A stretch of DNA of 32,695 bases. It comes from an uncultured Planctomycetales bacterium. GTDB lineage: Bacteria; Planctomycetota; Planctomycetia; Isosphaerales; Isosphaeraceae. Of this stretch, positions 25,034-32,695 are shown piece after piece (position 1 is the first letter of the stretch; every line of letters starts with the position of its first letter). The position numbers and the translations under genes were made by a program. The notes under the pieces were generated by a model. That model saw only the letters and a program-made list of their open reading frames with translations, was not told the origin of the DNA and ran no database searches. The stretch covers positions 1 through 32,695 of the forward strand of contig CAIYJE010000012.1 of the NCBI GenBank assembly GCA_903926465.1, read 5' to 3'.

Positions 25034-27220
25034 ATGCCTCCTGAGTCGCTCGACTCTCCCTTCTGGGATCGCCTGGCCCGCGTTGCCTTACCGGCAACCT
25101 TGATCGGTGCGCTTTTCATCTTCATTGTGCCGCTTCCCGCGGTGATCTTGGACCTGCTGCTGGCAGCCAACATCACGCTGGCGGTCCTGATCTTGCTTAC
25201 CGTGCTTTCCATTCGCACGCCGCAAGACTTTAGCGCCTTTCCCACCATTCTGCTGGCGAGCACGCTCACACGCTTGGTGCTGAACGTGGCCAGTACGCGG
25301 TTAGTGCTTACCGAAGGCGGTCGGCAGGGGGTGCAGGCGGCGGGCGGCGTCATTCGTGCGTTTGGTGAGTTCGTGGCCGGCGACCAGATTCTGGTTGGCG
25401 TGGTCATGTTCGCCATTCTGGTGATCATCCAGTTCGTGGTGATCACCAAGGGGGCCACGCGTATCAGCGAAGTGGCCGCGCGGTTCATGCTCGACGGCTT
25501 GCCCGGTCGGCAGATGGCCATTGACTCCGACCTCCATGCCGGCCTGATTGACCAGCACGAAGCGGCCCGCAGGCGTGATGCCGTGTATCGCCAGGCCGAC
25601 TTCTTTGGCGCGATGGATGGTGCGGGTAAGTTTGTCCGCGGTGATGCCGTGGCCGGCGTGATCATCATTCTGGTGAATCTGGCCGGCGGTCTGTACATGG
25701 GCATTGTCAATTACGGGATGCCCGCGGCCGAGGCAGTGGGGGTGTTCACCAAGCTCACGATTGGTGACGGCCTGGTGAGCCAGGTGCCTGCATTCTTGAT
25801 CTCGCTCTCGGCCGGTCTCATCGTCACACGCTCAAGCTCAGACAGCGACCTGAACCGCGATGTGAGCCATCAGCTCTTCGGGCGTCCCTCGGTGCTCGCG
25901 GCCGCCGCCGTGTTTCTGGCGTTGCTGGCGCTGACGCCGCTGCCCAAGATTCCGCTGCTCGGCCTGGCCAGTTTGCTGGCCATGGGGGCGTTCATGGGCC
26001 GGGGTAAAGTGGCCAGTGAGTCGACCAGCCGGGTTTCTGTTACGCCCCATCATTCATCGTCAGGATCACCGGCCGCCGACCCAGGCCCCGCGCCTGCGGC
26101 GCAGCTGGCCAAGCCCGGCCATGAAACACCCGTGGATCACGTGGATGAACTGCTGCAGGTTGATCCGCTTGAGCTTGAGATTGGCTACCGGATGATCGGC
26201 CTGGCCGATCCCACGCGGGGCGGCGATCTGCTGGATCGCATCCGTGGGGTGCGCCAGCGTGTGGCTCGCGAACTGGGCCTGATTGTTCCACAGGTCAGGA
26301 TCAGGGATGAGGTTGGGCTGGGCCCGCATCAGTACCGGGTCAAGATCCGGGGTGCCGAGGTTGGGCAGGGGGTTGCCTACGCCGGCCGCCTTCTGGCCGT
26401 GCCGCCTTCCGGCCTGGTCCAGCGCCCTGATGGACGCGATGGTATTGACCCAATCACCGGTCAGGCGGCCGTCTGGATTCATGCCGATGGCCGCGAACTG
26501 GCCGAACTGGCCGGTTGCCGCATCCTTGAAGCCTCAGCCGTGGTGGCCGGTCACTTCGGTGAGATTGTGCTTAATCATGCCGATGAGTTGATGACTCACG
26601 AGCAGGTCCGGAAACTGCTGGAACATGCGAGGACCACCGCCCCTGGTCTGGTTGATGAGGTGGTGCCAGGGCTGCTTCGTCCTGGTGAAATCCGCCGCGT
26701 GTTTCAGAACCTGGTCCGGGAACGGGTTAGCATTCGCGACCTTGAAGCCATTCTTGAAGCGCTGGCTGAGCATGCCGGCCGTACGCGAGACGTGGATCTG
26801 CTGACCGAGTGTGTCCGGCAGGCGCTGGGACGGCAGATTACGCAGGCCTTCCGCCAAGCCGATGGCCGGCTTGCGGTGGTGACCCTGAGCCGGGCGCTGG
26901 ATTTCCGGCTGAGTTTGGTGGGCCGCCCAGAGGATCAGCGGCTCCAGAGCCCGCTGGATTCCGAAGCGTCACGGGCCATCATCCGGGCGGTGGCGCTGGC
27001 GGTTTCGCCATTGCTGGAGGCTGGCCGGCCACCGGTGATTCTGTGCTCAAGTGAGGCCAGGCCGATTCTCAAAGATCTGACCCGTACCGACCTGCCCAGG
27101 TTGGTGGTGCTGGGCCAGGGTGAGATCCCCCGCGATACGCCGATTGAGGTCATGGGCACGGTGAGCGATGACGTGCTTGTCCCAACGCACCGATCGGTGC
27201 CGGCCGCCACGCTGGCCTGA
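25034..27220 (+). CDS. flhA: Flagellar export apparatus protein FlhA
   Basis: This 728-aa FlhA/FHIPEP family protein forms the large inner-membrane ring of the flagellar type III export gate. The N-terminal half has about eight membrane segments, with the family signatures LSIRTPQDFSAFPTILLASTLTRLVLNVASTRLVL and the cytoplasmic FHIPEP loop region ARFMLDGLPGRQMAIDSDL....ID...A..RR. The C-terminal cytosolic half (about 370-728) begins DELLQVDPLELEIGYRMIGLADP, then LLDRIRGVRQRVARELGLIVPQVRIRDE, as in flagellar FlhA. The linker between the halves (about 330-365) is long and Pro/Ser-rich. ATG at 25034 has GGAGG with a 5-nt spacer. Usual length is about 690-700 aa. No flhB or flhF is adjacent, so this gene is detached from a classical flagellar operon. 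Confidence 0.95.
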   Translation: MPPESLDSPFWDRLARVALPATLIGALFIFIVPLPAVILDLLLAANITLAVLILLTVLSIRTPQDFSAFPTILLASTLTRLVLNVASTRLVLTEGGRQGVQAAGGVIRAFGEFVAGDQILVGVVMFAILVIIQFVVITKGATRISEVAARFMLDGLPGRQMAIDSDLHAGLIDQHEAARRRDAVYRQADFFGAMDGAGKFVRGDAVAGVIIILVNLAGGLYMGIVNYGMPAAEAVGVFTKLTIGDGLVSQVPAFLISLSAGLIVTRSSSDSDLNRDVSHQLFGRPSVLAAAAVFLALLALTPLPKIPLLGLASLLAMGAFMGRGKVASESTSRVSVTPHHSSSGSPAADPGPAPAAQLAKPGHETPVDHVDELLQVDPLELEIGYRMIGLADPTRGGDLLDRIRGVRQRVARELGLIVPQVRIRDEVGLGPHQYRVKIRGAEVGQGVAYAGRLLAVPPSGLVQRPDGRDGIDPITGQAAVWIHADGRELAELAGCRILEASAVVAGHFGEIVLNHADELMTHEQVRKLLEHARTTAPGLVDEVVPGLLRPGEIRRVFQNLVRERVSIRDLEAILEALAEHAGRTRDVDLLTECVRQALGRQITQAFRQADGRLAVVTLSRALDFRLSLVGRPEDQRLQSPLDSEASRAIIRAVALAVSPLLEAGRPPVILCSSEARPILKDLTRTDLPRLVVLGQGEIPRDTPIEVMGTVSDDVLVPTHRSVPAATLA

Positions 27221-27436
27221 GCCGTCTCGCCGGCGTTTTGCTTGAGCGGTTCGCAATTGGGGTGCGGACACCAACAAGCTCAAGGGACAGACGAGGGCGG
27301 TTGTCCCAGCTGTGCCACCCAATCGAAAGCCGGCCGCCTCCACGTGGGAAGTACGCCCTCGGTTTGGAATCCGTGTTCCGGCCAAACAGGGTACTGGGAG
27401 AGGCACTGGCCCATCCCAGTGGGGTTTGTCCGCAGA

Positions 27437-28468
27437 TCAAACGGGGAACGGGTTCCGTTCCTGGAACCCTTGCTGGTGCCAGTAGGGATAGGCTGGTTTC
27501 CGGGCGCTGGCGTCATCGAGTTTCTGTATTTGGTCAGCGGTCAGGTTCCAGCCCACGGCCCCGAGGTTGTCTTTGAGTTGCTGTTCGTTGCGGGCCCCAA
27601 TGATGACGTTGGCCACCGTGGGGCGCTGAAGCAGCCAGTTGAGGGCGACCTGGGGCACGGTTTTCCCGGTCTCCTGGGCAACCGCGTCGAGTGCATCGAC
27701 CACGGAGTAAAGGTAATCTTGAGGGACAGGCGGCCCACTGTCGGCCACCAGTTTGCTTTGGAGCCGACTCACTTCCGGCAGGCTTGCGCCCCTGCGAATT
27801 TTGCCGGTCAGGCGGCCCCAGCCCAGCGGGCTCCAGACCACGGCCGAAACCTTCTGGTCGACGCCCAGGGGCATCAGTTCCCATTCGTAGTCTCGGCCCA
27901 CCAGCGAGTAATAGGCCTGATGGGCCACATAGCGGGCCAGGCCGTACTTCTCAGAAATTGCCAGCGACTTCATGAGGTGCCAGCCCGAGAAGTTCGAGCA
28001 GCCGATGTAGCCGATTTTGCCTGCGCGCACCAGATCGTCCAGCGTACCCAGGGTCTCTTCGATCGGGGTCTGGGCGTCAAACCCATGGAGCTGGTAGAGG
28101 TCGATATGGTCGGTGCCGAGCCGCTTCAGGCTTGCATCCACTGCGCGGGTCAGATGGAACCGAGAAGATCCGACCTCGTTGGGGCCTTCGCCCGACCGGA
28201 AGGTGGCCTTGGTGGAAATCAGAACCTTGTCGCGGCGTCCCTTGATGGCCTGGCCCAGGATCTCTTCAGCCATACCCTGAGAGTAGATGTCGGCCGAATC
28301 GAACAGGGTGAGCCCGGCTTCCAAGCAGATATCGACCAGCCGGGTGGCCTCGGCCACGTCGGTGGCGCCCCAGGGCTTGAAAAAGTCTCCGCCGCCGCCA
28401 AAGGTGCCGGTTCCCAGACTGAGGACGGGAACCTTGAAACCAGAACCGCCAAGAAGTCGGTATTCCAT
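27437..28468 (-). CDS. Aldo/keto reductase
   Basis: This 343-aa protein is an NADPH-dependent aldo/keto reductase with a TIM barrel. Motifs: the N-terminal LSLGTGTFGGG, the catalytic Asp/Tyr segment GLTLFDSADIYSQGMAEEILG (Asp and Tyr of the tetrad), the lysine in VLISTKATF, the histidine in IDLYQLHGFD, and the cofactor-binding end VANVIIGARNEQQLKDNL. The large-loop pattern and WSPLGWGRLTGK place it among YajO/Tas-like reductases, substrate unknown. The frame also allows an ATG at 28483; I prefer 28468 because GGAG lies 9 nt upstream. It converges with flhA and has no evident functional link to flagella. Confidence 0.88.
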   Translation of the reverse strand: MEYRLLGGSGFKVPVLSLGTGTFGGGGDFFKPWGATDVAEATRLVDICLEAGLTLFDSADIYSQGMAEEILGQAIKGRRDKVLISTKATFRSGEGPNEVGSSRFHLTRAVDASLKRLGTDHIDLYQLHGFDAQTPIEETLGTLDDLVRAGKIGYIGCSNFSGWHLMKSLAISEKYGLARYVAHQAYYSLVGRDYEWELMPLGVDQKVSAVVWSPLGWGRLTGKIRRGASLPEVSRLQSKLVADSGPPVPQDYLYSVVDALDAVAQETGKTVPQVALNWLLQRPTVANVIIGARNEQQLKDNLGAVGWNLTADQIQKLDDASARKPAYPYWHQQGFQERNPFPV

Positions 28469-28754
28469 TGTCTGCTGCTCCATTGGGTGTGTGTGCGGGG
28501 GGAGATCAGGCCGGTTGAGGCAGGCCGATCATTCCAGGAACGAGACAGCCTCGCTCGGGTCCAATGACTTTGATCATGACAGCTTTTGCGGTCTGATCAA
28601 CAGCATGAGCCGATCATTTCCCCCAAGGCGATCAGCCCTGACCAGGGCTTTGCTGGGCCAGTTCAATCGGTGAACGATTGCCTTGCACCCGTGGGATCGC
28701 CGCTCTCGGCTGTCTCTCTGACTCGATTCTCTCTGCTAAGCAGGCGTGAACCGT

Positions 28755-29303
28755 TTAGTTCCGGTAGAAGTCCACCCACTTAACCGTCAGGGTGTTGCCG
28801 GCCGCGTTGAGGAGGGCGGGCGTGAGTTGGAACCGGAACCGGCGGAGCGGCATTGCCTCTTCTGTGGCAGGCTTCTCGGGCGGCTCGTTGGTGCTGACTG
28901 TGAGGGTTGGCCACAGGGGACTGGACTGATCGATCGGCATCTCCTTGCCGTCCGGAAGGCGTTCGGCAAACCGTTGCACGGGTGGAGTGTCGTGGCTCAT
29001 GGAGCCAATCAGGATCCGCTTACCAGCGTGCAGGGTCAGGCCTTCGAGCCCGCGGAGTGGCAGTTCGACTTCCAGGTGCTCGGGCCAGGCGATGGCGGGG
29101 TCGGTTCTGGTCAGGGTTGCTGCCCCGATGCCGCCTGGAGAGTTCAGGCAAACCAGGGTGCGACCGGGTTCGCGCTGGATGGTGGCGGTGTCATTCTCGC
29201 GCCGGAGCTTGATTTCAAACGGGGCAGGCGGGGGCTCATCGGCGGGTGCGGCCCAGCAGATGGTTGCCAGCACGATCAGTCTACTGGGCAATCCAATTGG
29301 CAC
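28755..29303 (-). CDS. Secreted hypothetical protein coupled to the permease gene
   Basis: I do not recognise this 182-aa protein. It begins with a short signal peptide (MPIGLPSRLIVLATICWAAPA), then a beta-rich mature part (FEIKLRRENDTATIQREPGRTLVCLNSPGGIGAATL, WPEHLEVELPLRGLEGLTLHAG) ending in VKWVDFYRN. Such a strand-rich, cysteine-poor exported domain is common in planctomycetes. The start is GTG at 29303, only 3 nt after the permease stop, with GGAG about 10 nt upstream inside the permease gene, so the two are translated together. Any functional link to the permease is unproven. Confidence 0.65.
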   Translation of the reverse strand: MPIGLPSRLIVLATICWAAPADEPPPAPFEIKLRRENDTATIQREPGRTLVCLNSPGGIGAATLTRTDPAIAWPEHLEVELPLRGLEGLTLHAGKRILIGSMSHDTPPVQRFAERLPDGKEMPIDQSSPLWPTLTVSTNEPPEKPATEEAMPLRRFRFQLTPALLNAAGNTLTVKWVDFYRN

Positions 29304-29306
29304 GGT

Positions 29307-30407
29307 TTATTTCTCCGCCATGAGTCGGGCCAGGCCACGGGTGATTGGCACATTCTCCCAGATGATCTTGAGTACCACCGTCAGCGGTACTGCCAGTAAC
29401 ATGCCGATCAGGCCCCAGGAGAGGCCCCAGAACGAGAGAGCAATCAGCACCACCAGGGGGCTCAGGCCCACGGCGCGTGCCGTCAGTACGGGCTCGATCA
29501 CGTTATTGTTCACAAACAGGTTCACGAGCAGGGCGGCCGTCACAATGGCGGCCCGGCCGGTGGACTCAAGGTCCAAGAAGGCGAGCAGCACCGGTAGGGT
29601 GACTGCGATCAGGCTTCCCAGGTACGGGATAAAGTTGCCCACAAACGCGAGCATGCCCCACATCACGGCGAATTTGACCCCCATCGCCCAAAGAATCAGT
29701 GCGTGGGGAATGGCCATGCAGAGGCTGGCCAGCACCTTCACCCGAAGGTAGTCGATGATCCGCTGGTTGATCGTTCCCACAATGGTGAGCAACTGGGAGG
29801 CATGTTGCGTGGAGAATCCCTCCCGGATCCGGCCCGGGAACCGGTGCACTTCCATGAGTAGGAAGATCATGTAGAAGCCAACCAGCAACGCTTCGCCCAC
29901 GGCGGCGGCCGCGGAATCGGCCACGCTGCGCATGGCGGCGCTCAGCCGTTGCGCGGTATCGATTTCGGTGGCATCCGACCCTCTGGTTGAGTGGATCAGC
30001 CAGGAAGGGAGCCAATCGCTGATCAAGCCGCGCAGGTGTTCCGCAATTTTCTGGCCCCTGGCAATCAGCCGGGGCAAGTCGGCGTTCAGGCTGACAACAT
30101 TGGAAAACACCAGCAGGGCCAGGCCGTAAAGGGCGGCCGCCGTGGCCGTGGCCAGCAGGGCGATGGTGATGGTGGGGGAAAGCCGGCGCCTGAGCCAACC
30201 GTAGATTGGCAAAATGGCGTAGCTGAGCAAGATGGCCAAGACCAGCGGACGCAGCAAGCCGCCAAGTTCTTTGAGCAGGTACCAGGTGGTCGAGGCAATG
30301 ACCAGGCTGGCGGCCGTGGCGTACAGGGGGCCCCAGTCTCTCCAGCTCTTGAGCAGGGAGGGATCGCCCGTGGATTCATCGGACTGGAGGCTGATCGGGT
30401 GTGGCAT
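29307..30407 (-). CDS. AI-2E family transporter (PerM/YdiK-like permease)
   Basis: This 366-aa membrane protein of the AI-2E transporter superfamily has an N-terminal pair of membrane helices (LYATAASLVIASTTWYLLKELGGLLRPLVLAILLSYAILPIYGWL), a central amphipathic region (about 100-170), and a C-terminal bundle of helices containing the family signature MWGMLAFVGNFIPYLGSLIAVTLPVLLAFL and VNLFVNNNVIEPVLTARAVGLSPLVVLIALSFWGLSWGLIGMLLAVPL. The frame is open back to 30986, but the upstream 193 codons are Arg/Pro-rich and not family-like, so I chose the ATG at 30407. Substrates of most members are unknown despite the name. It forms a two-gene unit with the secreted protein downstream. Confidence 0.88.
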   Translation of the reverse strand: MPHPISLQSDESTGDPSLLKSWRDWGPLYATAASLVIASTTWYLLKELGGLLRPLVLAILLSYAILPIYGWLRRRLSPTITIALLATATAAALYGLALLVFSNVVSLNADLPRLIARGQKIAEHLRGLISDWLPSWLIHSTRGSDATEIDTAQRLSAAMRSVADSAAAAVGEALLVGFYMIFLLMEVHRFPGRIREGFSTQHASQLLTIVGTINQRIIDYLRVKVLASLCMAIPHALILWAMGVKFAVMWGMLAFVGNFIPYLGSLIAVTLPVLLAFLDLESTGRAAIVTAALLVNLFVNNNVIEPVLTARAVGLSPLVVLIALSFWGLSWGLIGMLLAVPLTVVLKIIWENVPITRGLARLMAEK

Positions 30408-31110
30408 GAGTTCAAGAGCCAGCGGGGCCAAGCAGGGCAAGACCGGACTGAAGAATTCTTTTTGCCGTTGACCCCACAGGAATTGTAAAGGTTTCCGTTG
30501 CCTGATTGCTACCGACTGGTTACAAGGAAAACCCACCTGGAACCTGGCAGCATTCGAGACAAGTTTGGTACGGCGTATCGGGTCTTTCCCCCCAGGCCTG
30601 GCACGCTTTTCCCGTTCGCAAGGATGCGAGGGGTACTGGACTGTCTGAGTGGTGAACTTGTCTGTGCGTGACTGGATAGCGCATGGCTTGGTTCTCAAGT
30701 GTTTCTGGTCAGGCTTTGGCCTGGGCAGGCACTGAGCAGGGTTTCGGTCGGTTTCCGGACGGCAGAGCGTGTTACGTTCTGGCGAACTGGGAATCGTTGA
30801 AGCTTGGATTTGCGAGGCAAGTTTGTCTCGCACCTGAGCGAGTGGAACGATTTTTGGGGTTAGGGTAAAAATAGGGCTCAAGCCGGCTGTCACGATTCTC
30901 CGATAAGACGAGTGGAGATTGTGGTGGTTGGAGCCACGAGCCCGGGGGTCGGATCGAGCGAGTCCGCGTAGCTGGACTCTTGGCAAACGCTTCGGCGGTT
31001 GCTGCCCGATCTGTCGACCGAGGGAGATTGAGCCTTTGGCTTATACCCTCTGGTTGCCCTTGGAATCGACCGTGCGCAGGAGGCGCCGAGTCACGGACAT
31101 GGAGGTCAGG
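30408..31110. other. Intergenic region upstream of the flagellar sigma factor
   Basis: About 700 nt between the divergent permease and sigma genes. A 61-codon frame at 30683-30868 has no supporting signals. A sigma28-like promoter candidate lies at 30877-30906. Otherwise I see nothing definite. Confidence 0.35.
30877..30906 (+). promoter_or_regulatory. Candidate sigma28 (FliA-type) promoter
   Basis: CTCAAG (30877-30882) and TCCGATAA (30899-30906) resemble the flagellar sigma28 elements TCAAG and GCCGATAA. The -10 matches 7 of 8 bases. The spacer (16 nt) is about 2 nt longer than usual. It lies about 200 nt upstream of the FliA-type sigma gene, so autoregulation is possible. Confidence 0.35.
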
Positions 31111-31887
31111 ATGCCGACCAAAACGGACGTGGATGTCGCAGAACTCTGGCCTGAGTTCAAGGCAGAACCCACGACCGAATTGCGCAATCAGCTTGTCGAG
31201 CGTTACCTCCCCTTGGTGAAGTACAACGCGGAGCGAATCTGGCAGCGATTGCCAGAAGGCGTCGATCTCGACGACCTGATCTCCGCGGGTGTCTTCGGTC
31301 TGATGGACGCAATTGATGCGTTTGACATGACCAGGGGAGTGAAGTTCGAGACCTACTGCGTCCCGCGCATTCGTGGCGCCATGCTCGATGAGCTACGCAC
31401 CATGGATTGGGTACCCAGGTTGGTCCGATCCAAAGCCTCCAAGATGGAGGAGGCCCGCAAGGCGTTGGAGGCCAAGCATGGCCGCCCGCCCACGGGTCCC
31501 GAACTGGCCGAACAGCTTGGGATTCCTCTCGAAGAATTCGAGAAGATGGCCCAGGATGCGAGCGCCGTCGGTTTGATCTCGCTCAATAAAAAATGGTATG
31601 AGACAGATAGCTACAAGGATGTCCGTGAAATCGACATCCTTGAAGATAAAAAAGGCGAGGATCCGACCAAACGGCTCCAGCGCAAAGACCTCATGCGGAT
31701 GGTGACCAAGGGGCTCAACCGCAACGAGCGTTTGATTATTATCCTGTATTACTACGAAGAACTCACGATGAAAGAGATCGGCGCAACTCTCGATCTTTCC
31801 GAATCGCGAGTTTCTCAAATGCACTCATCAATCATTCAGCGTCTCCAAGGGCAGCTTTCCCAGCGGCGCCCTGAATTTGGAACCTGA
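31111..31887 (+). CDS. fliA: FliA/WhiG-type RNA polymerase sigma factor
   Basis: This 258-aa group 3 sigma factor directs transcription of flagellar or developmental genes. Region 2 is LPLVKYNAERIWQRLPEGVDLDDLISAGVFGLMDAIDAFDMTRGVKFETYCVPRIRGAMLDELR, where the VKFETYxxPRIRGAMLDELR block is characteristic of FliA/WhiG. Region 3 is ARKALEAKHGRPPTGPELAEQLGI. Region 4 is NERLIIILYYYEELTMKEIGATLDLSESRVSQMHSSI, with the helix-turn-helix. The ATG at 31111 has GGAGG with a 5-nt spacer; an in-frame ATG at 31099 lies just ahead of that site. The frame continues upstream to 30919 but without sigma-like sequence. No anti-sigma FlgM is visible nearby. Together with flhA it indicates a motile stage. Confidence 0.93.
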   Translation: MPTKTDVDVAELWPEFKAEPTTELRNQLVERYLPLVKYNAERIWQRLPEGVDLDDLISAGVFGLMDAIDAFDMTRGVKFETYCVPRIRGAMLDELRTMDWVPRLVRSKASKMEEARKALEAKHGRPPTGPELAEQLGIPLEEFEKMAQDASAVGLISLNKKWYETDSYKDVREIDILEDKKGEDPTKRLQRKDLMRMVTKGLNRNERLIIILYYYEELTMKEIGATLDLSESRVSQMHSSIIQRLQGQLSQRRPEFGT

Positions 31888-31923
31888 GGATCATTCCTCC
31901 GGTACAATCTGTCTAAACACAGT

Positions 31924-31984
31924 GCCATCGCACTCCAGGCTGACGTCCTCTTCAAACGAGGGTTTCAGCACGGTGTGCGATGGC
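31924..31984. repeat. 10-bp inverted repeat between fliA and the NRPS gene
   Basis: GCCATCGCAC (31924-31933) is the exact reverse complement of GTGCGATGGC (31975-31984). The 41-nt interval contains an inner CCTC/GAGG pair. It lies just after the sigma gene and ends 9 nt before the extended -10 element, so it could be a terminator structure or a bipartite operator for the NRPS promoter. Confidence 0.5.
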
Positions 31985-31993
31985 TCTTTGTGT

Positions 31994-32002
31994 TGCTATA
32001 AT
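31994..32002 (+). promoter_or_regulatory. Extended -10 promoter upstream of the NRPS gene
   Basis: TGCTATAAT is a perfect extended -10 element (TG-N-TATAAT). No good -35 is seen at the usual distance, as is common for extended -10 promoters. The predicted start near 32009 leaves a leader of about 190 nt before the NRPS start codon; I see no riboswitch or small ORF in it that I can support. Confidence 0.55.
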
Positions 32003-32197
32003 TTGGAGTGATTGGTTTTCAGTCGGCACCACCGTGATTCCGAGCCCCGTTGCCTCAGATCTGATCGCCTGTCTGACTCAGACGTTTGAGAACCTTGAAG
32101 CCCGCATCTGGTGAGTGGGTCCATTGTTCTGTTGTTGAGAAGGGACTCTTGTCCCTTGGTTTTTCGAGCAGAGACCTCATAGCGACAGCATTACAAG

Positions 32198-32695
32198 ATG
32201 AAGAAGCAAGACCGGATGTCAGAGGATCAAGCCCCAGATCCAGCTACACCTTTAACCGAATCAGAGCTTGAGCAACTTTTGCGATGCTGGAATGGCACGG
32301 ACGTGGAGTATCCAGAGCGCGACGGCACCATCCATGCGCTGTTTGAGTTGGCCGTTGATCGAGCGCCAGATCGTGTTGCCGTGGAATTTGAAGGCCAAAC
32401 ACTCACTTATGCGGAACTAAATAAGCGGGCCAACCAGTTGGCGCGATGGCTTCGGGGCACTGGGGTTGGCCCCGATGTCCCGGTGGGGCTCTGTGTAGAG
32501 CGGTCGCTGGAAATGGTGGTGGGGTTGCTGGGAATTTTGAAGGCGGGCGGCGCCTATGTGCCGCTTGACCCCGATTATCCGGCCGAGCGGTTGTTGACGA
32601 TCCTGGAAAGTGCCCGGCCACCGCTGGTGCTCACTCAGCAGCATTTGCGAGATCGACTCTCGGCTGTCCCCGTTCCCTGCTTGGAGCTGGATGCA
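32198..32695 (+). CDS. Nonribosomal peptide synthetase, N-terminal adenylation domain (partial)
   Basis: The 166 codons visible to the window end encode the start of an AMP-dependent adenylation domain, which activates an amino acid as its adenylate for loading on a carrier protein. After a hydrophilic leader (MKKQDRMSEDQAPDPATPL) comes the linker-like WNGTDVEYPERDGTIHALFELAVDRAPDRVAV, then core motif A1 LTYAELNKRANQLARWLR and A2 LKAGGAYVPLDPDYPAERL. No condensation domain precedes it, which suits an initiating module or a stand-alone adenylation enzyme. The frame shares no stop with the upstream sequence. An ATG at 32216 is an alternative start; neither has a strong ribosome binding site. 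Module number and amino acid cannot be told from this piece. Confidence 0.88.
   Translation, partial: MKKQDRMSEDQAPDPATPLTESELEQLLRCWNGTDVEYPERDGTIHALFELAVDRAPDRVAVEFEGQTLTYAELNKRANQLARWLRGTGVGPDVPVGLCVERSLEMVVGLLGILKAGGAYVPLDPDYPAERLLTILESARPPLVLTQQHLRDRLSAVPVPCLELDA

Noticed and set aside
27242-28567. Open frame of 441 codons on the plus strand
   Set aside because: It is antisense to the aldo/keto reductase and shows no family features; long shadow frames are expected at this GC content.
30683-30868. 61-codon frame upstream of the sigma gene
   Set aside because: No ribosome binding site, no family pattern, and the length is within chance expectation.
30408-30986. N-terminal extension of the AI-2E permease by 193 codons
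   Set aside because: The extension is Arg/Pro-rich and unlike the family; the ATG at 30407 gives the normal permease length.

Overview
The window most likely comes from a member of the Planctomycetota. It is GC-rich. One secreted protein begins with the planctomycete-type LExLExRxLL signature, and there is a large formylglycine-type sulfatase, several secreted low-complexity proteins, an AsmA-like giant protein and scattered flagellar genes. No rRNA, tRNA or CRISPR array was recognised. The phylum assignment is inference from gene content.

Layout, left to right. (1) 179-2309: a small membrane protein, then a three-gene toxin-antitoxin operon hipB-hipS-hipT of the HipBST type. Two identical perfect 14-bp palindromes bracket its predicted promoter. 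(2) 2410-7920: secreted or low-complexity hypothetical proteins, the LExLExRxLL surface protein, a small secreted conserved protein and a SAM methyltransferase with a zinc-ribbon N-terminus. (3) 8175-14427: tilS, then a two-gene unit of a PMT/ArnT-like membrane glycosyltransferase and a 1084-aa AsmA-like protein. (4) 14636-21211, all on the minus strand: xseA, xseB, ispA, dxs and nadK, a neighbourhood conserved in many bacteria (DNA repair, isoprenoid precursor synthesis, NADP supply). Between dxs and nadK sit an unrecognised 137-aa gene, a 61-nt hairpin with a 29-bp perfect stem, and a roughly 292-bp MITE-like element with 21-bp inverted termini and a 10-bp flanking direct repeat. (5) 21642-24047: the sulfatase, followed by about 1 kb of gene-poor DNA with extragenic palindromes. 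(6) 25034-31887: flhA and a FliA/WhiG-type sigma factor, separated by an aldo/keto reductase, a secreted hypothetical and an AI-2E-family permease. (7) From 32198: the start of a nonribosomal peptide synthetase adenylation module, cut by the window end.

The most interesting items are the HipBST module with its twin operators and the MITE-like insertion whose empty site can be reconstructed from the sequence. The NRPS start with an extended -10 promoter comes next. Everything here was read by eye; no searches or folding programs were run.
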